Assembly (NCBI GenBank): GCA_037954665.1
Contig: JBBMOL010000023.1
Location: 4,092,001 to 4,156,000 of the forward strand
From: Laguncularia racemosa
Taxonomy: Eukaryota > Streptophyta > Magnoliopsida > Myrtales > Combretaceae
Length of the DNA stretch: 64,000 nt
Direction: 5' to 3'
Shown: positions 23,273 through 35,694 of the stretch, one piece after another
How positions within the stretch are numbered: position 1 is the first letter of the stretch
Layout: the number at the start of each line of letters is the position of its first letter
The notes under the pieces: generated by a model
Database searches by the model: none
Seen by the model: the letters and a program-made list of their open reading frames with translations, nothing else
Told to the model about the DNA's origin: nothing
Position numbers and translations under genes: made by a program

Positions 23273-23478
23273 GGATAACGGCAATTTTAGTGTTTGTATT
23301 TTTTGTATTTGGGCGATTTAATATTTAAAGTTTTATTATTTTATAATTTAGTATTTATATTTTGAAACAAAGTATGATTTAGTATCTCTAATAGGTATTA
23401 AATTATAAAAGAATAAAACTTTAAACACTAAATCATCAAAATTCAAAGGTACAGGTACCAAAATTGCTTTTATCCTGC
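23273..23478. mobile_element. 206-bp Mutator-type MITE with 9-bp target duplication
   Basis: The ends are inverted (GGATAACGGCAATTTTAGTG and, in reverse, GGATAAAAGCAATTTTGGTA), and arms of ~90 bp can be aligned (for example TTTAAAGTTTTATTATTTTATAATTTA on both sides). The 9-bp repeat ATTCATATG lies at 23264-23272 and again at 23479-23487, with no mismatch. Nine-base target duplications are characteristic of the Mutator superfamily. Non-coding. Confidence 0.85.
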
Positions 23479-23939
23479 ATTCATATGTACTAAACGGTGA
23501 TGCCTGTTTTGACAAAAGATTTGTTTCACCTTTGTTGCATATAAGAGTTGACTTTGCATAAGCAATTTAATTGACATATCGACTTCAGGGGTCTCAAGCT
23601 TATATGTTTTCAGCTATCAACATTTAAACTATACTAGGCGAGCCCACTCACAAAGAAAAGATACATGTTCGGAAATCTTAGCACAGTTACAGAAAGGATA
23701 CAAAGGATTTTGTTGACATATCATGCAAAACAAGTTTGCTTTAGTGGTTAAGTAATTCATGCACAATCTCTACAAACGATGTTTTTGTTTTGACAAGCAT
23801 TTTAAGCACCCAATGATTTTCCACATTTTGTTGTCCACAATATAGGAAGAAGCTTCACTAAGGTTGGTTGGAGTTTCGGTTTCCATCAACTTATGGTAGT
23901 TGACTTAACTAAATATAAGCCTCATTTCTCACTTGGCCA

Positions 23940-26900
23940 AACTGGTTTGCCCCCCTGAGGACTAATCATAATATCTATTTGAAGGCTTTCGGGGCTAAAT
24001 TACTAGCAGGTAAAGAAAGAATCTAGGGATAGATCCTCCCAAAAATCAATATTCTTTCCATTACCCATTTACCCAAGGAAATCTTTTAAAGTAATCTCCT
24101 TTTCTACTAAAATACTTTGCCAATCCTAGGTGGCTCAAACGCCCTTTATAGAATTTAAGAAATTTTCAAGAATTTCACCCGATGAGCATTCAGGCTATTA
24201 AGAATTCCCCAAGCCAATTTCTTTAAAAGAGCTTTATTAAAGTTTTGCAGGTTTCTAAAGTCTAACCCTCCCACTCCTTTTGAATTAGAGAGCATATGCC
24301 AACTTTTCCAATGAATTTTGTGCCTCTATTTGAATCTTCCCACCAAAAATTTGCTATTAAGCTAGAAACTTTTTGACACTATTTTTTTAAAGAAAATTAA
24401 GAATGCTTATAGAACAGTTTAGGATGGCATAAGTAACATGTTTAATCATTGCTTCCCTACCTCCTGTTAAGAGAAGATTTTTCTTCCATTCTTGAATTTT
24501 GTAGGCAATCTTTAATACTTTCTAGAATATTGTACTTACATCTACCCTCATAATGTGGGAAGATCCAATTTTATGAACCCGATTTATTTTGAGGATTGAT
24601 ATTTAAAAAGTCATAGCATTCCATTTTGACTTCACTAGGGGTAGAACCACTAAAATGCAAGGAGGATTAATGGAAGTTCACTAGTTGGCCCAAAGCCTTG
24701 GAATACTCATCTAGAATTTGCTTTAAGCTTGGCAAATTTTGTTTCGTGGTTCACCTTTAAGCCCTCAATAACACTAGATGAGTTTGCAACAATGATCGTG
24801 TTTGACAAGGTATTTGCCACTAAAAGGAATATATAGGGAAAGATATGATATCCCTGTGGAGTTTCTCTAGTTGGTAGAAAGCGTCTTACTCTTCTCCAAT
24901 CGACCATCAAATCACATGAAATGAAGTCACACAACTTATTATCTAACCTATATTTCTTTGAGAAAAAACCCATTTCATACATATTAGCCTCTACAAGTGC
25001 CATTCAACTTTCTTGGGCATGATCACTTTATCCTTTATTAGTGCACCAGGGTTGAATGTGTTTTGAAAAAGGAGTTACAGTCAAGTCAATAATAAGTTAT
25101 AATCTATTAGAAAGAGTTTTTGAAATAATTTTATAAGCAAAGTTGCACAAGCTAATAGGTCCACATCGAGTAATATCATTAGATGGGGAATCTTAGGAAT
25201 AAAAACAATGTGAGTATTATTGAAGTTGGAAAGTAATCTTGTATGTGAAAAACTAGGACATATGCCATAAAGGATCCAATTGTAGCCCAATGTGTTTGAT
25301 AAAACAGGCCTTTGAAACTATCATGTCCTGGAGCTTTCGTATTTCTCAATTGGTACACAGCAGATTTTACCTCCTACGCTTCGATGGTACGAACTAACCA
25401 ATCATTCATCCTAGGGGAAATGACAAGCTTAACTTGGTTTAGAAATGGCTCACATAGTGCTTCGTTTCCAATAGCAAACAGACCGGTACAATAGTGAAGA
25501 AAAGCTCTTTTGAAGCCAATTCATTTTGCTGTAGAGAGCCCAAAACATCCTCAATCTCATGGATTTCATTACATGCTCTTCTATTCAATGCGCATCGGTA
25601 GGAGAACTTTGTACTTCTATCTCCATATTGGAGCCAATTCATCTTTGAACTTTGATGTCGGTACATTTCTTCCTGGCACAAAGCTTCTTTGAGTTGCTGC
25701 TGCTGCAGCAGAGCTTCGATCTCCACATCTGTATCACTCGTAGCAAGGTTTTGTGATTTGTTCTTATGGAAAAATAGGCGATATCCACTCTAAACTAACA
25801 ACTCCTCTATCCAAGTGCTCTTTGACCAAACCCCCATCCGTTCTTCCCGTTGGACCATGTAAAAGTCTAGAAAGCAATGTCAAGTGTCAAGAAGAAGACA
25901 ATTAGATATCCATACTAAAAAAGTTTCTCATCTATCTACGCGGCTTCATTCTACCACCACTCTTTTCTTCCGTAAATTTCTAATCTCATTTTCATCACTT
26001 GCAACCATCCACGGATGGTGGATATCATAAGAAGTCAACCACAATCTATTCCTAAACATTGAACGACTAGAGAAATTTATGGTATCAATGATGTTGGAAC
26101 CAGCTTGTAGCCTCCACATCTAAGTTATCCGTCCTCTAGTAAGCCAGTCCGCTGGATAATCCAGTCGGATCAACATAATATTTCTTATCAAAATAGAGTC
26201 TTCTTCATGTATAAACAATACTAGACTGCAGATTTCTCGTTTCTGTAAAGAAAGCAATATGGGGCATTTTTTTTTTTTTTAATAACAAGGTTGAGCATAT
26301 TAACTGTCGAGGATTATCCTGAAGCCTAACTGCTCCAAATAAGAGTGATTATGGCGACTGGGTGGTTGATTGTGGCCAGCCACCATGGCTCAAATGTTTA
26401 GCATCTTGCACTTCTATCACTTATTTTTTAAAGTGAATTTTGCCATTAACCTTACTCTTCCTTTCAGTATGTGCCCCTGCACCCAATCTCTTCTTTACAC
26501 CTTTGTGACTCCTTTTTGTAGCAAGATTCAATCGATTGTGCTTCCCTCTTTTTAGATTGACATCCTTCCTTCCATTTTACAGCTCCTTCATTCATCACAT
26601 GAAAGGATTGAGAATCCTTTTGCATCTTCAACTGATTAACTCGGGGAACACCCTTTGTTTTTCTTGTGCTCCTGTCAAGATTCTGGGTACCAAATTCTCC
26701 TCTTCCTTTATTTTTACAGTGATTGATTCAATTGGTGTCCTTTAATGTTACACGTGGAGTAAAATCTAGAATTCCTTCATGTTCAGTAGATACCCATGTT
26801 TTGTCTTCAGCTTGCATCTTAGTCTATGGACCTCCAATATAGGGAATTGGACCTTGACTTGAAGAAAGTACCTTTTAATTACCACTGGACCCCTAATTTT

Positions 26901-27130
26901 CATTTTATCCTCGATTATACCCCAGCATTATTCGCACATAACACTTGCAATGGCAGACTATGGATTTGAAGCCAATAGCTAATAGTTATCAAATTCCATT
27001 TCTTCAATATTTTGATCATGGCTCCTCCTTCTAACAATCAATGGGAATCCCATTATCCACCATGGTTCTAATCTATACTTTTCTCTATAGTCGAGTCACC
27101 ATCCAAAGCTGTCATATTACCAATTATTGT
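23940..27130 (-). mobile_element. degenerate L1-type LINE (copy 2)
   Basis: Minus strand, same family as the LINE at 11.8-14.6 kb. ORF1-like remains at about 26560-27120 include the YWLQIHSLPL block of the DUF4283-type gag protein. Endonuclease remains are at about 26060-26300 (FFTETRN, YVDPTGLSSGLAY). The linker/RT start is at 25439-25726 (NWLQYGDRSTKFSYR). A reverse transcriptase piece is at 24707-25003 (FPYIFLLVANTLSNTI). A C-terminal region to about 24000 includes a segment nearly identical in order to 11812-11880. Numerous stops; inactive. The 3' end and any poly-A tail are not identifiable. Confidence 0.8.
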
Positions 27131-28481
27131 TGAGATCAGATATCTCTTTTAAGAGTTCAAAGAGAGAGCGTTCTGTTTGGGGTATTTAGTTATCACATCA
27201 TTCCTCACTTGCTCAAAATGGACGAAATAGTTGTTTTATCAAGGATTATGTCATTACTTAACTTCCTGATCTCGACTTCAGATGCACACCCGAAGTAACA
27301 CCTCGTTTAATTTTTTGATATAATAAAATATCAATTAGTTCAAGCATGCTTCATTCAGTCATATCTATTGAGCCGAAAAAAATGTTCTTCCTTAATTTCA
27401 GTATTAAGTTTCACCTATTTCATATAAATCACTCGAACAAAAAAAAGTTTGAAAAAATGACTTAAAGTTACCATACATCGAAATAAAAAGTGGTTGAAAT
27501 CGTAATTAAAAAACTTGAAATTTTGAGTATGAGGATACCATTTTTAAAGCTTAAAAGCTGCCTAAAAACAATTTTGGAAAATGAAAAGGGCTAAATTATA
27601 AAAGAAAGAAGAAATCATATATCATTTTTATTATTTTATCCAAAGGTATTTACATATAGGTTTTCTTTTTATTTTGAAAAGTGTTTATAATTAATCTCGT
27701 CAACTGCGATTGGGCGCCCAAATTTGTTTTTGTTTAGCAAAATCTTTAATTTGTTAGTAATTTTTATTTTTTTTTGAAAATACCTAAGTTTATGCTTCGT
27801 ATTATTGGTTTCTTATGAAAAATGATAATGTAGTCCAAAGTTTGATGGGACCTTTTAGGGTCCCATCTACTAATTTAATGATGTTGATCTAACATTTAGT
27901 CTCACCATTAACATATAAACTTTAAATCTATATCGTTGATTATCAATAAATCTTCACTCTTAACATATAAATTAATGGCAAGATTAAAGGATAAATCGAT
28001 ATCGTAAAAATACGAATGGAATAATAGAAAATTGCAATTTTTAGTGGTATAACTTATTGACAAATCCCTGATGACTCTGATTTTGATAAAAATGTCAATT
28101 TAGTTTCACATTTGTTATTGAAGACTAATTAATTAATTAGCCTTCCTTTCTTTTCCTCCTTGTAGAAACCGCCTCTCTTAAATAAATAAATCATACATTT
28201 CTATTTGTCAAATAAGCAAAATAGAGCCAACATCCTCCTCCTCCTCCCCCCCTTTCTTTTGCATAAGCTTTTCCACATATCTCTTTCCTTTGAATAACGC
28301 TTGGCAAGCCTTAATCAAGTTTTGATGAATTATCTATTTAGGATAAGTGTGATGTTGAGAAGTTGTAAGACACAAATCACTTTTGTGAAAGAGAACATCA
28401 TTTTAAGTGTAAGTAAGCATTTATCCTTCTTTAATCACTGAGATGCACATAATATCATTTGAAGTGGATTTATATTTTGAA
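27131..28481. other. AT-rich spacer
   Basis: No coding signal. A short palindrome GGGACC-N6-GGTCCC at 27849-27866 is the only structure noticed. Confidence 0.45.
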
Positions 28482-30420
28482 TGTAATGCCTTGAAACTCG
28501 GGCATGCTACGGTCGGCCATGTGTCCTTATTTCTTAAAGACATGCAAAGGCTCAGTTGCTACTATTTTCCAATACTTACTTTCATGTACTCTTGGTGATG
28601 AGCATAACTCATCTATTACATATCAGGTATTAACAAGAATTTTCATCTTCAATAATAAGTCATCAATAGTCTTTTCAAATTAATTAGCGAAAGCGTATAA
28701 TATTCACTTACAATAGAAATTTCTCAAAACAACTGAACAAGAAATCTAACATATATTTTTACTTAATCTATGTACTAATCATCATAGTAGATGTATTCTA
28801 TATTCTCTTCATAATTCTGATCTTGATTAGTCTCTCATAGGGTTTCATCATACTCCACAATTTCTCCAATAGCATCTGCAATTAAAAAAAAAAAAATTCC
28901 CACGAAGGGTGAGCTATTGCCCAGTGTAGTGCATACCTACACACACACATGCATGCCATGCCAAGCACATTATCACATACATAATACATTATATGCACCA
29001 ATTATTCATTTTTTATAATATTTAACCAGCATATAGTTTCAATAGCAACAAACAATCTTTCATAATCACATAGTCCTTCCACAAATAATATTTATATTTA
29101 TATAACAGTAGGTATTTTCCCACTATCCATGAGTCCTTGCAACCTTTCAAATCTTGCACATTGTTCTTCCACAATCACTCACACAATACTCTTCTATAAT
29201 GCCCTTCCACAAACTACTTAGATCATTGGGATGTCATCCCAAGAATACCAACTCACACTTAGTTTCTCGGACCTAACAATTCACAATCACATGTACACAT
29301 AATCAAGTTCATATGCAATAATATTAAATCCACACGCAATATCTAACTTATCAAACACAAGCAACAAACATGATATACACATACTTGAATTGTAAAACTT
29401 GGTTTCTTTCCACTTCTACACCCTCACAAAATTTCCAAACCTATACACAATCCCAATTACATGCTTTAGAATTGTATTTCGATGAACTAACATGGACAAG
29501 GAAGTTTTTCAACTCAACATGGCCATGTTGGAGGTCGTGTTGGTGAACATGGGGTAGTACACGGTCATGCTAAAGGTGTGTACATTTGAACTCAACATGT
29601 GCAAGACATGGTCCTGTTGAGGGGTCGTGTATCTCTTTGTTCACTTTGAGTTTTCAACACGGTTACAACACAGTTGTTGGGAGGTCATGTATTTCTCTAT
29701 ACACTTTGGGTTTTTAGAATGGTTACAACATAGTTGTTTTGGGAGGTCGTATATCTCTCTATTCACTTTGGGTTTTTAACATGATTACAACATAGTCATG
29801 TTGGGAGGTCGTGTATTTCTCTATTCACTACAAACCCTCTTTCTAAATTTCAAAATTCCTAAACCTTTCTAACCCTAACCTAATTCTTTAAATAATTATG
29901 TCGAATTGACTCCAAGTTATATTATATGTATCATGTTAAAAGGGTTTGAGCTTACTTGATCAGATTGCATCTTAAATCCTTAAATCCATTGCTCGTATGC
30001 TTGTTTCGTTCCTTGCGTATCATGAATTTACTTTGGTTTGTAAATAATCCTAATACATTAATTCTTGATTTACAATGTACATAGAGTTAACGATCAATTG
30101 TTATTGATCGTTGTACTCACCTTAACTAATTGGCGAATTGTAGCACATGCTTGTTCTTTTCTTTCTTTAGGCTTCTACAGAGTGTTTCTAAGGTTCTGGG
30201 AGGTGCACAAATGAGGGAAAAGTGTTAATCCTAAGTAAAAAGGCTATATATACTTAGGTCGCGAAAAGACTATTTTGCCCCTATTAATATATCTTATTCT
30301 CATTTTATTCTTGGTAAATTTTTATTAATATTATATATATATGTGTGTTTGTGTGTGTATAATTAGTATACTTACATTAAAGGATTGTAAGAATTGACCG
30401 ATTCTTGTAAATTCCATAAT
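28482..30420. mobile_element. diverged LTR copy related to the solo LTR at 54.7 kb
   Basis: Begins TGTAATGCCTTGAAACTCG, matching TGTAATGCCCCGAAACCTG at 54709. It shares in the same order the ATGTGTCCTTATTTCTT block, an A-run followed by TTC...CGAAGGGTGAGCTATTGCCCAG, CACACACATGCATGC, and the AACATGGCCATGTTGG repeats. A TATA-like CTATATATAC (about 30246) lies where the other copy has GTATTTATACTC. The right end is eroded and the limit given is approximate. No target duplication found. Confidence 0.65.
29490..29840. repeat. ~85-bp internal repeats (AACACGGTTACAACA / GGAGGTCGTGTATCTCT)
   Basis: Three to four copies of a unit containing TTTGGGTTTTTAACATG, TTACAACATAGT and GGGAGGTCGTGTATTTCTCT. 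Related units occur at 55880-56130 in the second copy of this LTR. Confidence 0.7.
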
Positions 30421-32340
30421 GTTAATAATAATGTTATAATAAAATAGAATTGAATGAATAAATGTTTTCCTATATCCTAAGCATTTGTAAGTACAAAAAA
30501 AAAAAGGTTAAACCATCAAAACAAGCTTGAATCTAGAATTTTACTATAGTGTTAAACAGTATGCTATGCTTAGTATCAAGAGTTAAAGGTGTGACTTAGT
30601 GGTTAGTTATTGACAAGTACGACTTATTTATGGGATTACTATGTTTATTGAATGCGCTTGGTAGATATAAAATAAAATAAAATAAATTATATTTGAACTC
30701 ATAAACTTTTTACAATTTGATTTTGGCTTAAACTGAATATCTGGGAGTACCAATGTGAACAGTTAGCTATCCACTAACCAAAATGTGGCATTGCTTCAAA
30801 TGGAGTTACATATTGAAATGATGTGGTAGAGTATAATATAACATATATATTAAAATGTCATTGTCAAATAAGATATTATATAATTAGGTTTAAGATACAA
30901 ATATGATATAACAGAATTTTGCTCTTAAGAATATTAAAATTTCATTGCTGTTTAAAATTGAACAAGGAGATAATCATATTGAATTTAATGTAATCTATTA
31001 TAATATATAATTTTATAAGAAAAGATATATATACTTTAATATATATTTTAAATAATTGTAACTTTTACACAATTTAATATAAACTAACATAACCTTTTAT
31101 TTGAAATGATATATTTTTCAAATGATTACAGTTTTTACACAATTTAACATAAAAAAACTAAATTTATTATATTAAACGATATTTTACTCTTATATGTTAA
31201 AAGATAATAACTCTTTTTAAACCAAAATTTGAACATGATGCGGGAGTTTTAACTAGTGTTAGAAAATTTGGAAGAATTTAGTACGTCTCTATAGAGAGTA
31301 ATGTAGAAGACTTCTATTTCCGCATTTAAGAAAACCATGCATCAACAAGCTAAAGATATGCAAGGAAGTGCTGTAGATTTTTCAACATGTATCGTATGGG
31401 TGTACCATATATTGGGAGATATTATTAAGATACTTACATGAAATATATGGTTTCTCATTGGTTTTGTCAATGTGACCTTAATGAAAGTATAATTTTCGTG
31501 TTTATTGAAATTTTTATTATGAGAATACCATCTCAAAAAGGTAATCATTAATCTATTTGGAGAGAAAATTAAAAAGATAGCGAACATAAGAATTCTCAAG
31601 CTAAATTTAAGTAAATAAAGAAATACATCCCATTCTAAAAGTAATTATTCTATTATTTCTCTATTGCATTAAAGCAAATGGATGGACCGGAATAATAAAT
31701 GATTATCTTATGTAAAAGCATATGATCCAATGTGTATTATGTGTTTGAAATTGCTATATATTTGTTTTAAAACAGAAATGCATGCTTAAAGTGCCTTTTC
31801 ACGAAAGTTCCCCTGCTATATGCGTTTTTATTTGCAAATTTGAGTAGAGTCTCGTGGAAGCTAAAATATATGTTTAGGTTCTGTACGGTTTACCGAAATA
31901 GAATAAAGTTGTAAAATAATAGTAATTTCTTAGTGTTATTTTTTGGTTAAATTTCTTAGTGTTGTTTTATTTTATGATTAAAGATATTTTTGTAATAAAA
32001 ATTATATTTCATAGGAAATGGCAATAAAAAGAATAGAAATTTTCTATCAATTCTACATTACATAGAATAAATTTTACTTATGTATATTTTTATGCAAACC
32101 AAACACCAAAATAATTATCCCACACATAATAAATATATAGTGACCATTCCATTTTAGTATACTAAATACATTAGTTTGCAATATTTGCCCAAATACTTTT
32201 GGCTAGATTGTTTTTAAAATGTAAAATCTAGAGTAAGCATTAATATCATCCAATTAACCCTTACCTATCAAGTTTTTAGTAATACAATATTATATATTAA
32301 ATAAAAAATAATATTGATTGTCTTATTTCTCATCCTTAAT
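30421..32340. other. AT-rich spacer
   Basis: Very AT-rich. Short TG/TA microsatellites are nearby. No gene, RNA or defined element is supported. Confidence 0.45.
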
Positions 32341-32843
32341 AAGGATGCAAGCAAGCAAGCTATTATAGGATTTTCAACTCAATCGAATTTACCATTTACT
32401 CAATTGTATAATATCCTAAAGGATTTGAGATGGGTTTTAGGATAAATTTAAAACCCTATAAGGTTTAGGTCAGCTTGTGGGATACAATTAATACTCAATG
32501 GGAAATTCGAACTTGTTAATATTATTATTTATTATTTTATTATATATTTATGAATATACTTTAAAGTTTTAGTTACTTATATTTTTATAAATGTTACCTA
32601 GTGTATTATTTAATATCTTTGCTTTTAATTATAACTTTCAAATTTAAGATGCCAACTCTAGCTTCTTTTTGTTTTATTTTATTTTAGTAATCTAACTTTA
32701 GCTTTTAGTTTTGTGGACAAGTTATGGGCAAGTCACGAGCACCCTATAAGGTTTGGGATAGGTTTTGAAACAATTAACAGAATATTGGGACAAGATTGGG
32801 ATTTTATGAAACCTATCATAAAGCCACCTCACTTGCATCCCTA
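32341..32843. mobile_element. possible hAT-type MITE
   Basis: Starts AAGGATGCAAG and ends CTTGCATCCCTA, giving a short terminal inverted repeat of the TAGGGATGCAAG type. The inside has repeated AACCCTATAAGGTTTAGG and CCCTATAAGGTTTGGG motifs. The flanks do not give a clean 8-bp duplication, so the call is tentative. Confidence 0.4.
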
Positions 32844-34506
32844 ATCTTACTGTTGAATGAGAATGAAATCTAAATATAAAATAAGAAATAATTTTTTCTT
32901 AGAATTACAGAGAGCGTGTTAAGAAATAAAGTTTTTACAATAACTTTGTTCAATATAAGAAATAATTATTAATCATGACTAATATTAAAATTATTATGTA
33001 AGAAGCATTTTTAATTCATTTACACTACGAATAAGAAATTTTAATTTCACAATATTTTCTTAAACTATCAAAGCATATATATAAATCATTAGGAAGTCAT
33101 TAAATACAAATTCAACCACACAAACATACATGTTCTATGGGCTCCTGTAAATTAAGCCCCAAAATGTAGAAACCCTTTCTAGCCTTAGCTTAACAAAATG
33201 CCACCTCTCTATTTTCTATGTGGTTAGAATCAATCACATCCGTACTCCTAAAAAACTAAAAATATAAGTCTTTTATTGTTAATTTATTTAACTCGCTAAG
33301 GTAATTTGTTGCTATAAAAGCACATTAGTGAACTACACACCTATGATGTGTGTGCAAAAAAAAATATATATACAATGGAATAATTACATTCATACCATAC
33401 AAAATAACTAAAAATTAATATAGTAATAAAGGAAAAAATTATATAAATAGCTTAGAAAATATGCTAACATTAACAAATTTTCTTGGAAGAAGTTGCCATG
33501 TGCCTATAAAATTAATGTAAGATACATATATTAATTAAGGAAATTTATATATAGTATAGCAAGGCTTGTTCATATAAAATAGAAAACCATACAACAATAG
33601 TTTGACTTTAATAATGTACACTAAATACTTAATATAAATAGGAAACCATATAAGGTAGGAAGTTATGGAATGGATATTGACATTATTATTAATTATTCTC
33701 TCCCATTATATGTTTCTTTTAATATCCTTTTATTAATGCATTCATCAAGTGATTCATGCTAATAAAATTGGAAATCTTGCAATTGGCTTTAATAATGTAC
33801 TTAAGGAAGGTACTAAATATTTAATAAAGTATATTCACTTTCCAATTAAAAATAAACTGTAACATTTACTATAAACACATCAAATGCTAATAAATATCCC
33901 TCCTTTGATTATGTTATAATGCTACATATCTTTTTTAATTTTCATAAAAAAAAAACCTTTCAACCATAATAAAATTTAATTATTTTCAATAGGACAAACT
34001 ATGACTGTTATACGTGTAATAAAACATTTATGGAGAGATTATGAAAGTGTTATAAATAAAAAAAAATTAAATAAATTGAAGAATGTATAATCACTCTTTC
34101 TCTCATAAACATCTATCATATTATAATCTTTTTAAAACTTACCATCAATGTGAAATGGATTATAATATTTTTAATTAAAAAAAGAATGTATATTTGTATC
34201 CATCTCTATAGCTTTATAATTATTGAAATATCTATAGTTATAAAACATAATTTATCTTCATGTGCATCCTAATAATATTTTATCATGGCTTTAAGATAAT
34301 ATATTCATTGTACATTTTTTTTTTTTGATTTAAGAGAAAAGTTTGTTATGTTGAGATAAAATTACTAATTTTAAAAAATTATGTGTTCAATAATTTATTA
34401 AATAATGTGCATAAGCCATTTTTGGATTTTAAAAAATTACTATTTTTTATTACGATGTTATCTATACATTTGGAACATGGATCTTAGAGAAATGTGAAAT
34501 TCTTTT
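32844..34506. other. AT-rich spacer
   Basis: No coding signal on either strand. Ends at the target site of element A. Confidence 0.45.
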
Positions 34507-34949
34507 TGTTGTTTGTTGATTTTTGAATGGTATGATCGTGACTTGAAATAAATAAGAGAGTAGTGAGCTAAGGGGGTGCTGAGGCTGTCCAATGTAGCTA
34601 CTCTAATGCTCAAGTTAAAGTTTGCAAAGATAAGGGAAAAGGATGCTTTATGAGAGTAAGAGAAATTAAGGTTTCAAATATGTTCACCTACGGATGAACC
34701 TTTGTATTTATAAATGAAGATGCCAGATGGTTGGAGGTGGAAGTCATGGGGCATGTCTTTCGAGGGACTTCTAAGGTATTCAGGTAATGGAGGAGTGGAC
34801 AACTATTGTTGCTAACGGCCTGCCCCAATACTTATCTGAAGTTAACTTAGTCAAATGGCTTAGCGAGGAGAAAGACTTACCTATTGTTTGGGCCAATGGT
34901 TTCGCTCATGGACTTAAGCTGGGCTTGAGTCTAAAATGACCTATTAACA
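34507..34949 (-). repeat. 3' LTR of element A
   Basis: 443 bp. Matches 57743-58208 in the same orientation (shared blocks TGCTTTATGAGAG, GGTGGAAGTCA/GGTAGAAGTCA, ACTATTGTTGCTAAC/GCTATTGTTGCTAAC). A purine-rich tract lies on the minus strand just before it (plus-strand CCCCCCACTCTCTTTCG, 34954-34970). Confidence 0.88.
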
Positions 34950-34970
34950 TTTGCCCCCCACTCTCTTTCG
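34950..34970 (-). other. polypurine tract of element A
   Basis: On the minus strand a GAAAGAGAGTGGGGGG run followed by CAAA directly precedes the TG of the 3' LTR. Confidence 0.75.
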
Positions 34971-35447
34971 TGACTGATCAGCAAAGAGAGTAAGGCCACA
35001 ATGAGTTGTTAATATATGAGTTGGAGAACACATGGGGCGACTTATAGGGGGTTTCATTTGAAGTCTTGAGTAGAATGGCGAAGTAGGCGAGGTGGAATAG
35101 TTAATATAATCAACTTGTGATAAAAGCTATTGCCCCTCAAGTTGAATAAAGGGGGTACGGCCTCTTTGGCGAAGATAAACTACTAATGAGGACTTTTTGA
35201 TAGATGACGATTAGCTTCTTGAGAAAGTTTTAATTTGATTTGTCTAAATGCGTGAAAATTTAAAAGCATTAAATGTTGTTGGACACATGTTGCTTGCTGA
35301 GCAAACTGCTACTAATATGGTAGTTATATACGAACAAATTGAGAGTGTCCATTTATATTGCTCAACACATGGTGAGATCCTATTACTCACTATTGCTTCT
35401 GCAAAATGGCACTTCGATTCTCACTCACCTTAATATCCATGCTCGTC

Positions 35448-35694
35448 TATAAATATGCAAGGTAGAGAGAGAGAAACACCTTTCTACACTCTTTCAAAAC
35501 TTCTTCTCTATTCTCCTTCGATATTTCTCAAGGCTTTTGATTCCCCTTTCTCATTTTCTTCTCATTTCTAAGCTTCAATATTCATCTCCAAATCAAAGGT
35601 ATGCTTAAGTTTGCTTTGAGTTCATTTCACACCCTCACTAATTAGCATGTATCACTACTAGCATAAAATCCCAAGAAAGTTATTCCCCTTAAAG
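35448..35694 (+). promoter_or_regulatory. candidate own promoter and leader of the antisense ORF
   Basis: TATAAATA at 35448-35455 is followed by a GA-rich then CT-rich stretch resembling a plant transcription start and leader. There is a GGTATGC splice-donor-like site near 35598 and AG acceptors shortly before the ATG at 35695. The B copy lacks the corresponding stretch. Function is inferred from sequence only. Confidence 0.4.

Noticed and set aside
27849..27866. GGGACC-N6-GGTCCC palindrome as a terminator or binding site
   Set aside because: Short, isolated, in AT-rich non-coding DNA, with no gene next to it.
30330..30362. TG/TA microsatellite as a promoter or Z-DNA control element
   Set aside because: Common simple repeat in the eroded end of an LTR-like copy, with no gene nearby.
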